64,000 bases of DNA from Madurella fahalii (taxonomy: Eukaryota > Ascomycota > Sordariomycetes > Sordariales). Location: assembly GCA_029876055.1 (NCBI GenBank), contig CM056876.1, positions 1,178,001-1,242,000 of the forward strand, given 5' to 3'. Below are positions 11,471 through 22,000 of this stretch, one piece after another. The position numbers and the translations under genes are program-made. The notes beneath the pieces were generated by a model that saw only the letters and a list, made by a program, of their open reading frames with translations, was not told the origin of the DNA and did not search any database. Each line of letters opens with the position of its first letter. Within the stretch, counting starts at the first letter, position 1.

Positions 11471-11536
11471 TGAATCATGTTTTCAATCGGAGAACAAACC
11501 GATGCTGGCGATTCTCTTCCGCAGAAACCTTCCAAG

Positions 11537-13425
11537 ATGACGACCAACCAGCCCCGCCCCAACCGGCTCCAACAGATACAATCTAACCTGCCACCCCTCT
11601 CGGAATTTAAATACTGCTCTTTACCAGCGCAACGCTGTATTCGCATCCTAGAACTTCTCACTGGCAAACCAGACGATATGTCGCCTACATGAGCAGCCAT
11701 TGGATGCAGCCGACGGTTTCGAAGCCCTCTCCTGCTGCTTGGGAGACCTGACGACCAAGGTACTAGTCGAATGTAACGTAAAAACCCTCACAGTAGTACC
11801 AACCTCAACGACGCAATGCGTGCGCTGCGCTACCCCGTGGTCTCACGACGGATCTGGGCTGATGCGGTATGCATCAATCAGCGAGATAATGGCAAAAAAA
11901 GAGCGATCAGGTGCGGTTGATGGGTCAAATCCACCAACAGGCTTCCCGCGTGATAGTTTGGCTCGGTAGAGACGGGGCCGGCGTGGCAAGGGGGGGCACT
12001 TCGAATTCATCCGGTGCCATGCACCGCTTTTTGGACCCCTATTGGGACCAACTCGGGCATATCAGCCGGGCTCCTCTGTTGGAGATGCCAGCATGGGCGA
12101 AAGCACAGACAGGCTGGCGCCTTGCGGATACCCCATTGATGCTGCCGGGGTTTGAGAGGGTATGGGTTGTACAGAACGTAGCCGTGGCAAAACAGTGCGA
12201 CCTGATTTGGGGTAGTCACCTATTGCCGATTGTCGAGCTTGTACAGCTTGTTTCATCGCTCGGTTGCCGCCCAGAGTTGAGTGACGTCGTGGTTCGGGGG
12301 TTTTGGTCGGTGGACGGGGATCGCCACGAGTGCGTACGGGGCCTACCCGGTCGAAGGAATTTGGAAGTCTCAATACCGTGCCATTGCTTCCGGGAGAAAA
12401 TGTCTGGGTTTGCTGGGGACTCCATGGTAGAGATCTTGGAGGTTGCGAGGTCATTGCGGGCAACATTTGGCATGGACTACATCTACGCCTTCCTCGGTAA
12501 TCTACTTGCTTCCGTGCACAAGGATGACGGGACGACGGGCATGTTTGCGGAGCCGACTACACTAAAGCTTCGGAAGAAGTTTCCTTGACAGCAGCTACAT
12601 CTCTGCTGGCCAATCCAAGAGAAGCGTAATGTGTTTTGTTATCGGTACATCACACTTCCGACGCCGACATCCAGGAGGCAAGCCTTCCCAGCTGGGTTTC
12701 GAGATGGAGTAATAGCGCAAAGACGACACCAGTAGCCCATGTTAACGCTTGGCTCAGGGCAGGCGAGTCGGGGATGCGCCAAACGAGAGTTGAGCAGCCT
12801 GATATTCTCACTATACCGGCGCGAATTGTCGATGAATTGGCATGGCTCTGAAGAAATTATCCAGAGAAACATTCGGCTGAGCTCCGAGACATGGACTCAT
12901 AATTGGCTCCCTCGGGGGGATTCATCTTGATCACCTGTGGCAACAAATGTGTCACGTACTGAGCCGGCCTGGCCTTAGAAGCATTACCGAGTCTAGTTCT
13001 TTCAATTCCAGCCCAGACAGCGACAACGCACTGGAAAAAGCCTTTTCTCTCACTCTAATCACCAGCTATGGCTGTTACTCGCACCAAAATGGTATGGCAG
13101 ACGAGGCTATGTTGATTGGCCGGGAACAGAAGCAATACACGGCTTGCCGAAAGCTCTCCGGCTTGCGGCAAAAGCAACCGTTCACGAGAGAATCATTGCT
13201 GCTTCTGGAATAAATACTGAAGAACATATCGATGCAACAATGTATTCGACTGGTCTCCGAGATAACGTCATGGAGCGTGCACTTGCTACCACAGCTTCAG
13301 GTCGTCTACCATCCACAACCTCTCCGGCTCGTGCTGGTAGTCTTTTACGGATCCGGAGGAGCTTCTTCCCTGGGCTTCGGCTCGACCGGGCCGTCTCAGA
13401 AGCTGCTTTTTTGCCGCGCTTCTAA
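11537..13425 (+). pseudogene. HET-domain (heterokaryon incompatibility) protein, degenerate
   Basis: The three HET-domain blocks are readable but lie in different frames. They are a lead-in FKYCSLPAQRCIRILEL (frame of 11537), then DGFEALSCCLGD (from about 11708), then NLNDAMRALRYP and RRIWADAVCINQRDN (about 11801-11890), then QVRLMGQIHQQASRVIVWLG (from about 11905). The frame stays open to 12588, through GFERVWVVQNVAVAKQ and DYIYAFLG. Later pieces continue in other frames, including SLPSWVSRWSN near 12680 and further fragments to about 13425. At least three frameshifts and a stop interrupt the N-terminal domain alone, one of them in an A7 run (11884-11890). HET proteins trigger incompatibility cell death after fusion of unlike hyphae; this copy cannot encode an intact one. 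Confidence 0.85.
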
Positions 13426-13658
13426 TAGAGTCCAGGACGAAGCAGATATTGCTTAGACTTTAATAGCTAGCACCCGCAGGCGGAGGCAGGGAAAGCATTT
13501 GAGACTCAATAGCAATGGATCCACGCTACATACAAAAGTTTTTGTCATCAAACCCAAGAGGAGTAGCACAAGGTTTAAATTTTCATATTCAAAGGTACTT
13601 ATATACCACCAGTCAGCAACAGTTGGGCGCTAGTTAGGAGCGCTGCTACAAGTTCAAC

Positions 13659-14954
13659 ATGGAAGCAACCGAGTTTTCCAACGCCAAGCCGCCACTCATT
13701 GAGGGCGGGGATTCAAGCAGCGGAGGCCAGTTGCCTGCTATTAACGACTCGGTGACTGCAGACGTAACTCCTAACACGTCAACCCCACAACTTGGGACTC
13801 ACGGAGACTTCCCCGAAGGCGGCCCCCGGGCTTGGTTGACGGTGAGCGGCGCTTCAATCTGCCTCTTTGTCTCGTTCGGATGGGTCAACTGCGCTGGCAT
13901 CTTCCAGCAGCATTACCAGTTGAATCAATTGAGTGCCTACACGCCGTCTGAGATTGCATGGATTCCCGCTTTCCAAGGTATCGTCGCAATCTATGCTCGA
14001 GTGTGAGGCAGATACTGATATTGTACAGTATTCTTTATGGTATTTTCTGGCATAGTAGTGGGCAAAGTGTTTGACGATTACGGTCCCGCCCTTCTCCTTG
14101 CCGCCGGCACGTTCTTGCACGTCTTCGGCCTAATGATGACGAGCATATCGACGGCTTATTACCAGATCCTTCTCAGCCAGGCCATTCGCTCTGGGATCGG
14201 GCGTCGATGGTGTTTCTTCCCGCTTTCAATTGCGTCAGAACCATCATACGCGCCGAGACGAGAGAGAGCGGCTCCTGATCATCTGCTAGGTCACAACGTG
14301 GTCCATGAAGAGGCGAGGCGCGGTTCTTGGCCTGGTGGTTGCTGGCTCGTCAATCGGCGGTGTCATCTTTCCCATCATGCTGATTCATCTTATTCCCCAA
14401 GTCGGTTTTGGGTGGGCCATCCGGATATGCGCCTTTGTTATCCTTGCGCTCCTGGCGTGGGCTAATCTGACTCTTCGGTCGCGTATTCCGCCATCGAAGC
14501 GTCCCTTCCGGTTTAAAGCATTATTGGCCGCACCGTCCCAAATGCCATAGCCGACAACGTTGGCCATTACAATATGATGATCTGCATGGCCGGATCCACC
14601 AGCGTTCTGGTGCTAGCCCTCTGGATTCCAGCCTCGGGCAACGCAGCCACAATCGTATTTACAGCCCTCTTCGGCATTGCCTCAGGTGCCGGCATTGGCC
14701 TCATGCCGGTTCTGATTGCGCATATCCCACCCATACAACAGATCGGGACACGCACGGGAACGTGCTATTCCATCGCTGCGGTAGCGGCGCTCACTGGATC
14801 GCCCATCGGTGGTGCCATCCTCGCCGCCAAGGGAGACGGCCCGTTCCAGAACACCAAGATTTTCGCCGGTGTGTCGTGTGCCTTGGGCGCCTTGTTTTTC
14901 ATTGCCTCTAATGTTGCTTTGGGGGGATGGAAGCGTAATCAAAAGGGAGGCTGA
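13659..14954 (+). pseudogene. MFS transporter, monocarboxylate-porter type, with internal deletion
   Basis: The N-terminal cytosolic tail carries the typical lead-in PEGGPRAWLTV, followed by TM1 (CLFVSFGWVNCAGIFQ). Exon 1 ends at 13977 and exon 2 starts at 14029. The frame continues through TM2-4 but is shifted by one base at about 14201 (GIG | SMVF). A second intron fits 14234-14289, after which TTWSMKRRGAVLGLVVAGSSIGG (TM4-5) and TM6 are intact. At about 14520 the sequence jumps from the central loop (PFRFKA) straight to GRTVPNAIADNVG, which in relatives lies after TM8. About 80-100 codons are therefore missing, with another frame change. The last four TM segments are preserved to the stop at 14954. 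A functional transporter is not possible from this copy. Confidence 0.75.
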
Positions 14955-17770
14955 GCAAAGTTTAGTTAATTAACCTGGGCATAGCCACCGCACCGCTCCT
15001 ATCTTCATCCCCGTATCACACTATAGATCTATTCTGTTATAGCACTACCGCTGCCGTGGCCAGTGCCAGGGCTAGCTCCGGCCGTTCCCATTCTGGCCAG
15101 GTGTAAGCGGTGTTGCAGAAGGAGTACCGAATAGAGGCAAGCTCGGCAGGGTCGCTCAGCACAGCACACTGGACTGCTCCCTCGGCAATAGACTCACGCG
15201 ACAAGATTTCCAACCCCATCACCTGCAGAACCCCCCTTCTATGGAGTTGGGTAATTCTTTACTTAGCACTGATACTCGCAACCCCTGCAAAGGCCGCCCA
15301 TGCCTATGCCGCGCGTTGTACGGGACAACATCAGTACTCCTATCATCCCTAAACCAAAGCCACAACCTGCAGTTGCTGCGCCGGGTGCTGTCGGCATCTC
15401 ACTCCTGCTCTAAACACAACCAGTGGCAACAACAGCAACAACATCGCGTGACAACCACGTCAGCAGCCAACCAATGCGACGTCGCAGCGGCAAGACTTCC
15501 TCGTTATTGTGATTTTAAACTGCCTGCGCCTCATCAGTAGGGAACGGGGTTTTGAGATGAAGAAGCTCCATGATGACAAACATCGTTTACCGAACTTGGC
15601 ATCGACTTGCTCATGCCGCTAATGCTGTTGGAGCAGTCCAAGAGCGAGCTGCTAGTTGAAGATTTACAAAACGATTGAGAAAGGCGAAGTCATTATGCCG
15701 AGAACCACTCGAGAAGAATTACAGTGACAGACAGGCTTATCAGATTCTGTGCGACTTGATCGGATCTCACGCACGTGCCGCAACCAGCCAATTCAACCCA
15801 TCAGTGTCAACCCTACGGGACTGCCTCGGCGGGCAATCTGCGTCCTCACCCCTCACCGTTCAGACCGTACGATGCATCGCAAGCGCAGGGAGGAAGACGC
15901 GCCTCAGGCTTTGCACATTGGATCGCCACCAGACCGAAAAGGAGCCTGCACCCCGAACGACCAAACGAGCCCGATTGACACACTGCATCCCAAAATGGCA
16001 ACTATTTCAATGTGGCGTTTCTGTGCCGTGCATTCAGCAAAGCTGCCTTGCAGTCAACCCTGTGCAAATCCGGGGTGAGCCTCAATACTTAATTACCCTG
16101 TACGAAGTAAGCGCATGCTTATTCTCTCCGCCTCGCGGGAGCCGATGGCGCTGCAACATTTATTTAGTAAGGTATTTTACGCATTACTCATCCCACCTCG
16201 CTCACTGTGTGCGTATCGGGAGATAGCGTATCGAGACATCATCAGCTCGCCCGGGAAAGAAATAAGCCCAGCAGAGCCTCAACGCGCCTCAGACAATAGG
16301 AGTCGCATCCACAGCCATTTCATTCCGTCTGCTCACGCTCCCTCTGGCGCCACGCAAATTCCATCTTGCCAATGCCAAGCCCCACCCGAGCCCTCCGAGC
16401 CGTGCCCGCCGGACCGCGGGGCCCAGACGAAGACCTCCGCATCCGACCGTCGGCTCTCCACCATCCAACCTGACCTCTCCCAGAAAGAGGGAAAAAAAAA
16501 AAAAAAAAAAAAAAAACACGGCCATCTCTCCGGGCCGGACCCCACATCGGCCACAGGCCAATCCATCAGTCCATCAGTGCATCAGACAAAACCGACCGGG
16601 GGGGCGTATGAACTTCATGCGTGGCGGGCCAAGCAAACAGGCCCACGGGAATTAAAGCCTCGTATGCACAGTACGTACGTAACCAAGTGGCGAATAAAAA
16701 ACAGCACGTCAAGACCCATTCCCGATCAAATCAGTCAATCAGTCAGCGTCAGTCCGGCAGCGCAGTGAAAGCGGACACAATCCCATTCGACGCAGGCGAC
16801 ATCATGAGGGCAGAGTACAGAAAAGACAGGGACCTTCGTTTCACGTAGGGTGCGGTAAAGTAGGGGAGTTATCCAGCTGTATCCGTAAAAGAAAATTCAC
16901 GCGGTGAAACGTGGCAGGCGTTGAGCCGCTTCAAAAAAGCACAAAACAACCAAAACGACCCGTAACAGCCACCCGACACCCCCGATTGGGCATCCAGGAC
17001 GCATCACCTGTTTTGTTTTTGACTGGCCTGGCCTGTCACCAGCCGTTCATCACACGTCTCGCAAAGGCGGGGGAGTGGCTTTTTGCTAGTCGGTTCCAGG
17101 CTACTCTACTCCTCATCCGTTGAGTCATCCATGGGACCTGGGGTGAGGGGAATGGCCCAGCGCATGTGATGTCTGCTCATGGCGGAGAACTGAGATGATG
17201 CGTGAGTGCGCAAACACAGTAGATACCAGCATAGGCAGCAAAGGCATTTCAGAAATATAGTAAGTAGGTATCTCATCATCTTCATTATTACACTAAGTAT
17301 ACGCCAACGCCGCCGCCCACTCCCGAGGGAAGCAGCGAGCATTAGATAGACAAAGGGAACCGTGATTAACCCAGCCAATGCCCGTCATGTGCCAACATTA
17401 TGGTGACGATGATGCCAAAAAGGAACACCAACCCGGATCCATCACCAATGCCCACATTCCCCCCTTCTCTCCAGCCCAAGCCAAGTCCAGAACAAAAAAT
17501 TCTAGCAGGTATCCATCCCATCCAATGCACCACCACCCATGTATAGAACACCACGCTTTTTGACAGTATTCTCACGCGGAAAAAAAAAGGAATAAGTATG
17601 ACCCAAGCCACCAACGCCATGCTTTGGGTGAAGCGGGGCGGGTACACTCAATGCACCGGCGACCGCCCAACCCAGGTATGCAAAGACGACAAAAGAAAAG
17701 CAAAACAGGCTCAAGAGTCGTGACCGTCGTGACCGTAAAAAAAATTGCTCTCTCCTTTGATTGCTGTCCT
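14955..17770. other. Gene-free spacer, 2.8 kb
   Basis: Neither strand gives a family-like reading frame. The stretch holds an A25 run (16492-16516). The right end is the 3' flank of the cyclin gene. Confidence 0.4.
16492..16516. repeat. A25 homopolymer
   Basis: An uninterrupted run of 25 A lies in gene-free DNA. No upstream reading frame or target-site duplication was found that would mark it as a retro-insertion tail. Confidence 0.85.
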
Positions 17771-19024
17771 CTAACCCCTCATCGCACCGACAGCAGTGAC
17801 GCCGGCAACCACCCTCCCCCAGACGCCCCTCATCTTCTTCCGCCCGCCATCCTCCAGGCTCCTGAGATCGTCCGCGCTGATCTCGTACGGAAGCATCTGC
17901 GGCTTCCTCGCATGGCTGGACGCCTTCCGCCCATGGCCATAAATCGCGTCCTTCTCGGGTACGTCCGGGACCACCTCCATCGGTGAGTGGCACAGCTCGC
18001 CCGTGTGGCGAGAGTAGGATTGCGGGTCATAGATGTAAGGCTGGTGCGTGGCGGTGCCAATGTCCTCCTCCCCAAGCGGGGTGGTCGCGCGCGAGGTTGT
18101 CGACCCCGCGTACGACGAGCCGCTGCTGTACAAGCCCGGCGGCGAGACATCCCTGGATGACGTCCTGCTGTGGGTGGCATAGCGGGAGCGGGAGCTCCCA
18201 CGCGACGACGGGGGCGTGACGTAGGCGCTGGTCTCGGCGGGAGCACGGTGCGAAGCCGACTGCGATTTGCCGAGCCACATGGCCGCCTCCTCTTCGCGCT
18301 CGCGCTGCCGAGCCAGGGCCTCCATCTGCAGCTTCCTCTCGTACTCCTCCTGGGCCTTCCTCTCGGCCTGGCGCCGTATGCGGCGGGCGTGGCGCTCCTC
18401 AATGTCCCTGCGGATGGGGGATAGGAAACGGGCCAGCTCGCGGTACAGGTCATCCTCGGTGATGCGCAGGTCCCAGTCCAGCAGGAACAGCAGCTGCTTC
18501 TCCATCAGGTTCACCTCGGTGCGGTTGAAGCCAAAGTTGTAGGCCTGCGTCTGGATGACGCTGTAGTTGGCCCAGTGCTTGTTCTTGGGGCTGCTGTCGT
18601 TGAGGTACTTGGCGGCGAGGATGAGCGAGGCGAGGAAGATGCGGTGCGTTGTGCAGCGAAGCCCCTTGGACGTGGGCTGCAAGCGGGATTTTAGGCGGTT
18701 GAGGTAGACCAGGGTCGACATGAGAGTCGGCACTTGGACGTTGGACGAGATGACCAGCTGGGTGATGAACTCCTCAAGGGTTGGGAGAGCACCGTCGGTG
18801 GATCGTACTGCTTTCGGTGACGGCGTCCTTGCGGGCGACGGATACCTCGACCGGGTTGTCTCGGTTGCCGGCGGCGGCATCATTGTCGGATCGCATTGTA
18901 TTACGTTGACGGCAGCGTTCGCCAGGAACCTGATCATCTCTTTGTCGACAGGCTTGTAGATAAAATGTTCTAGGGCGGCGGCATTGAGCTCAGCCGAGCT
19001 AAGCGTCGTTGGTAGTGACTCCAT
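17771..19024 (-). CDS. Pho85-type (PCL-like) cyclin
   Basis: A single exon encodes 417 residues with a well-placed start at 19024. The N-terminal 60 residues include an LEHFIYKPVDKEMIRFLA helix. The cyclin box spans about residues 80-185 and contains LEEFITQLVISSNVQVPTLM, LVYLNRLKSRL, RIFLASLILAAKYLNDSSPKNKHWANY and the closing EKQLLFLLDWDLRI; this is the pattern of PCL1/PCL2- and PclA-type cyclins, which bind Pho85-class CDKs. A long charged helix (RRDIEERHARRIRRQAERKA) and a Ser/Pro-rich disordered tail follow, probably regulatory and phosphorylated. Expected roles are morphogenesis and nutrient-linked cell-cycle control. CDK1 lies about 9 kb to the right on the same strand, but a physical pairing is not implied. 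Confidence 0.9.
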   Translation of the reverse strand: MESLPTTLSSAELNAAALEHFIYKPVDKEMIRFLANAAVNVIQCDPTMMPPPATETTRSRYPSPARTPSPKAVRSTDGALPTLEEFITQLVISSNVQVPTLMSTLVYLNRLKSRLQPTSKGLRCTTHRIFLASLILAAKYLNDSSPKNKHWANYSVIQTQAYNFGFNRTEVNLMEKQLLFLLDWDLRITEDDLYRELARFLSPIRRDIEERHARRIRRQAERKAQEEYERKLQMEALARQREREEEAAMWLGKSQSASHRAPAETSAYVTPPSSRGSSRSRYATHSRTSSRDVSPPGLYSSGSSYAGSTTSRATTPLGEEDIGTATHQPYIYDPQSYSRHTGELCHSPMEVVPDVPEKDAIYGHGRKASSHARKPQMLPYEISADDLRSLEDGGRKKMRGVWGRVVAGVTAVGAMRG

Positions 19025-22000
19025 ATCGGTAGATGTCTGTGTGTGTGGGTGGGTGGGTGATGGGTGGGTTTTGGTAGATGTGTCGGTGGGGGTGAGTGTT
19101 GCTGTGTCACGAGGGGCTCAAAACTTTCGTTGCTGACAGGCGAGGAAGAACCTGCTTTCTCTCCTGTGTGGGATGTGTTGGAGAGAGGAGGACCCAAGAT
19201 AGTGATGAGATGACGAAATGCGATGACTTATAATGTGCCCAAAGCAAAGTTGGGCAGCGTGATGAGCGTGTGTCAACAACTAATGAGCATGCAGGCGGCA
19301 AAGCTCATGTGTTAAAGGCCCGAGGATCGGCCAGGTAGATGAGCTCGGCAAGCCGGGAGGGAAGGCTAACACACAGCTTTGCTGTTAAAGCCGTGGGCCC
19401 CCTGAACAGGCTTTTCCGCAAGCAAAGCAAGGGAGCCTATTGCTGCGTGTCCCGGTGGCTTTGGTGACGTGCACTGTCCACGAGGCTGAGCGCAGGCGTT
19501 CCAGGTGGTGGTCGACCCAGGCGGACAGGGTGGGTGCAGGGGGGTGCGTGGGCAATCCGGCAGTGTTGTGGTGGCCCGCAGTAGTGGTCGGCGCGGTTGG
19601 GTTGCGCGATCAGCGGGTCCAGGCTTGGGGGCTCGCCTAGCCTGGAATGCGACAGGGGTCGGTGACGGTGGGAGGCAAAGTGTGCCAAGTCCAAACCCCG
19701 GCCAATGAGCCGAGAGGGAGCCGCGAGCACCTGACGGACAACTCCGGCCGAACCAAGGAAATGCCTCGGGCAGAAATTCAGCACCTGCAAAAAACTTGCA
19801 GACGGACTGCGGCGGATCTTGCTCGCTTGGATCTCGGAGATGCAGGATAAACAGTGCACCCGGTTTTTCCAAGCAAACACGAGCCAGCTGCTGCCAAGCA
19901 ACCCAACGAGATTGACAGACAGCTAAAAGAGCTGACCCAGGTCAGTGGCGATCTCGGGAAAAGTGGATCGGCGCTCCGAGATTTGGTGACGCGGACAACG
20001 GGCCCTCGCGAAGTGGCTGAGGGTAGCAGATGCGAGGATCGCAAAGCAAATCAATCTGCCAGGGACCGCCGCGAATTGTTCGGTGGGTAAAGCTGAACGG
20101 CGGAGTCGGGTCCGTTTCGAACACGAAGGGGCGACCTCGACGATGAGGCGGTCGCGACGGGGTAATTAAAGCCAGCTGGCGATGCGATGCCCGGGAACCA
20201 CCGACACGATCGACCGCCGATTAAGACAAAAAAGTCCGGGGGGTGCGAGTCAGAACAACAAGATGCTGCTAAAATTGGAGCTAGCCCGTTCTGGTCTGTG
20301 CTCTACTAATTGTTGAGTAGATGCGGGACAAGTGTGGAATCTTGGATCGGTCGACGATGCCGAAAGCTGCCGGTGTGGGATGCCGTCGGATGTGGTGTGG
20401 ATTAGGAAGTGTAGGCACAGGACCTTGGGTGGGATGGTGACCACTGGAAAACTCCGAGCCAGCGGAATGGGAAGAGGGCGACGAATGGAAGGGGGGCTGC
20501 ACAAAAACCCGGCGCTGCCGTGGAGCGTCCTGCGTCGAAGAAAAAGCTATGCTGCACTGCTGCGTTTCGTTATTTTGGATCCGGCCCTCGAGGGCTCCGG
20601 ACGGTTAATATGGTAGAAGAAGTTGCACCAAGATGCGGGCCCGCGGTAAAGCTTGCCAGGGGTTCAGTCGCGCGCCAAAACAAAGTGGCGGTCGGCTGGT
20701 GCAGCGTTGTGCGGTTTGACGAGCCCAGCGTGTTCGAGCAGTCGCCCGGTGCGACTTGTCAGGCGGCGTCTGGGGATGATTCGTGCTGGCGACTCCTGTC
20801 GCAGCGGCAAAGGGGGGGCGGAGCGGGGTGGGGTTACTGTCAAGCGGGCGAATGGGTAAAAAAAGCCGTTCGAGTTGGGCCGAGATGGCTGGGGATGCGA
20901 TTCGTCCAATGAGGCAAGTCGACGACAAAATGTCAACAAACTCCTGCTACTGCAACTCCGAAATAAGCTTCTTGTTGGAAATGTGCCGGCGGTGAGGCAC
21001 GGAATCGTCGTAGACACTTCTTTAGACGGTGAGTTCCCCGACCAAGGGAAACCTGGACTTGCACTTGCTTCTGCCTGTACGCGAGCCGTTGGGATGACAC
21101 CCGATGTCGATGGATGCGGTTTGTCGTCCCAATTTTGTAGGCCCCTCGATGCAAGGCAGCAGAGGGGTCGCCAGGCACTCGATAATCACATTCGCAGGGA
21201 GAAATAAAAAAAAGAAGGCGCCAGCAACTTACAGAGAAGGGAGAGTGACGGCTGTCTGTCGGTGGAATTTGAGCGAGCTTCCCCTTTTCTTTCCCTCGTC
21301 TTTGGGACCAGCCTCGATCGCGGGGTTCTTGGTGTTAGAGATAAAATGGAGCACCGAGCGTCGTCCCAAGGGAGCTGTGCCGAGTCAGGAAGTCAGATCG
21401 ATGTAATCCCCTGGGCTCCTGCCAAACGACAAAATATTGGATTGCGGATTCCAGGGAGTTACAATAAGGATGAGGGGTCACCCTTGGGAACCATGTGCCT
21501 TTAGTATCGTTGTGGGAAGACGCTTACATGCACGACGTGGCCATCACCAACCCCCAAGACGCATCTACCATTCCTCGACACTTGACAATTAGACATTGAC
21601 CCGTGGGCCCGAGTCATGAGGAAAGTCTCTTCCGCCCTGGAAAGTCTGGTGCCACCTTGATTTGAGTGGCTAGCGATTTGCAATTCCCCCTCATGCATTA
21701 TCCGCGCTGTGCATAACGCGATTGATGAATGGCTGGCAGCTCCGCACGCGAGATTCTGGAGTGTGAGCGATCGGGCGCCCGGTGGCTGCCATTGGCAGGT
21801 TGCGATCCCGGCGCTCAGACGTGAAACAAGCGAGGGGTTTATGTCTTGTCCGAAAGCGGCTCAACCCCGGGAAGAGGATCAAGGGGTTGTTGGAACTGAC
21901 TGTGGCAAATCATTCAGATGATCGGTTGGAACTGATGTTGGGTTTGGTTTGCATGCTGGCTGACATTTGTTGAGTCATGAGAACCCGAGAACCTGCATTT

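Noticed and set aside
16492..16516. A25 run as the tail of a retro-inserted gene or LINE.
   Set aside because: No upstream reverse-transcriptase or gene copy and no target-site duplication could be seen.
17830..18453. 207-codon Arg-rich minus-strand frame inside the cyclin gene.
   Set aside because: It is a shifted frame within the cyclin exon, with no domain; the cyclin frame has a complete cyclin box.
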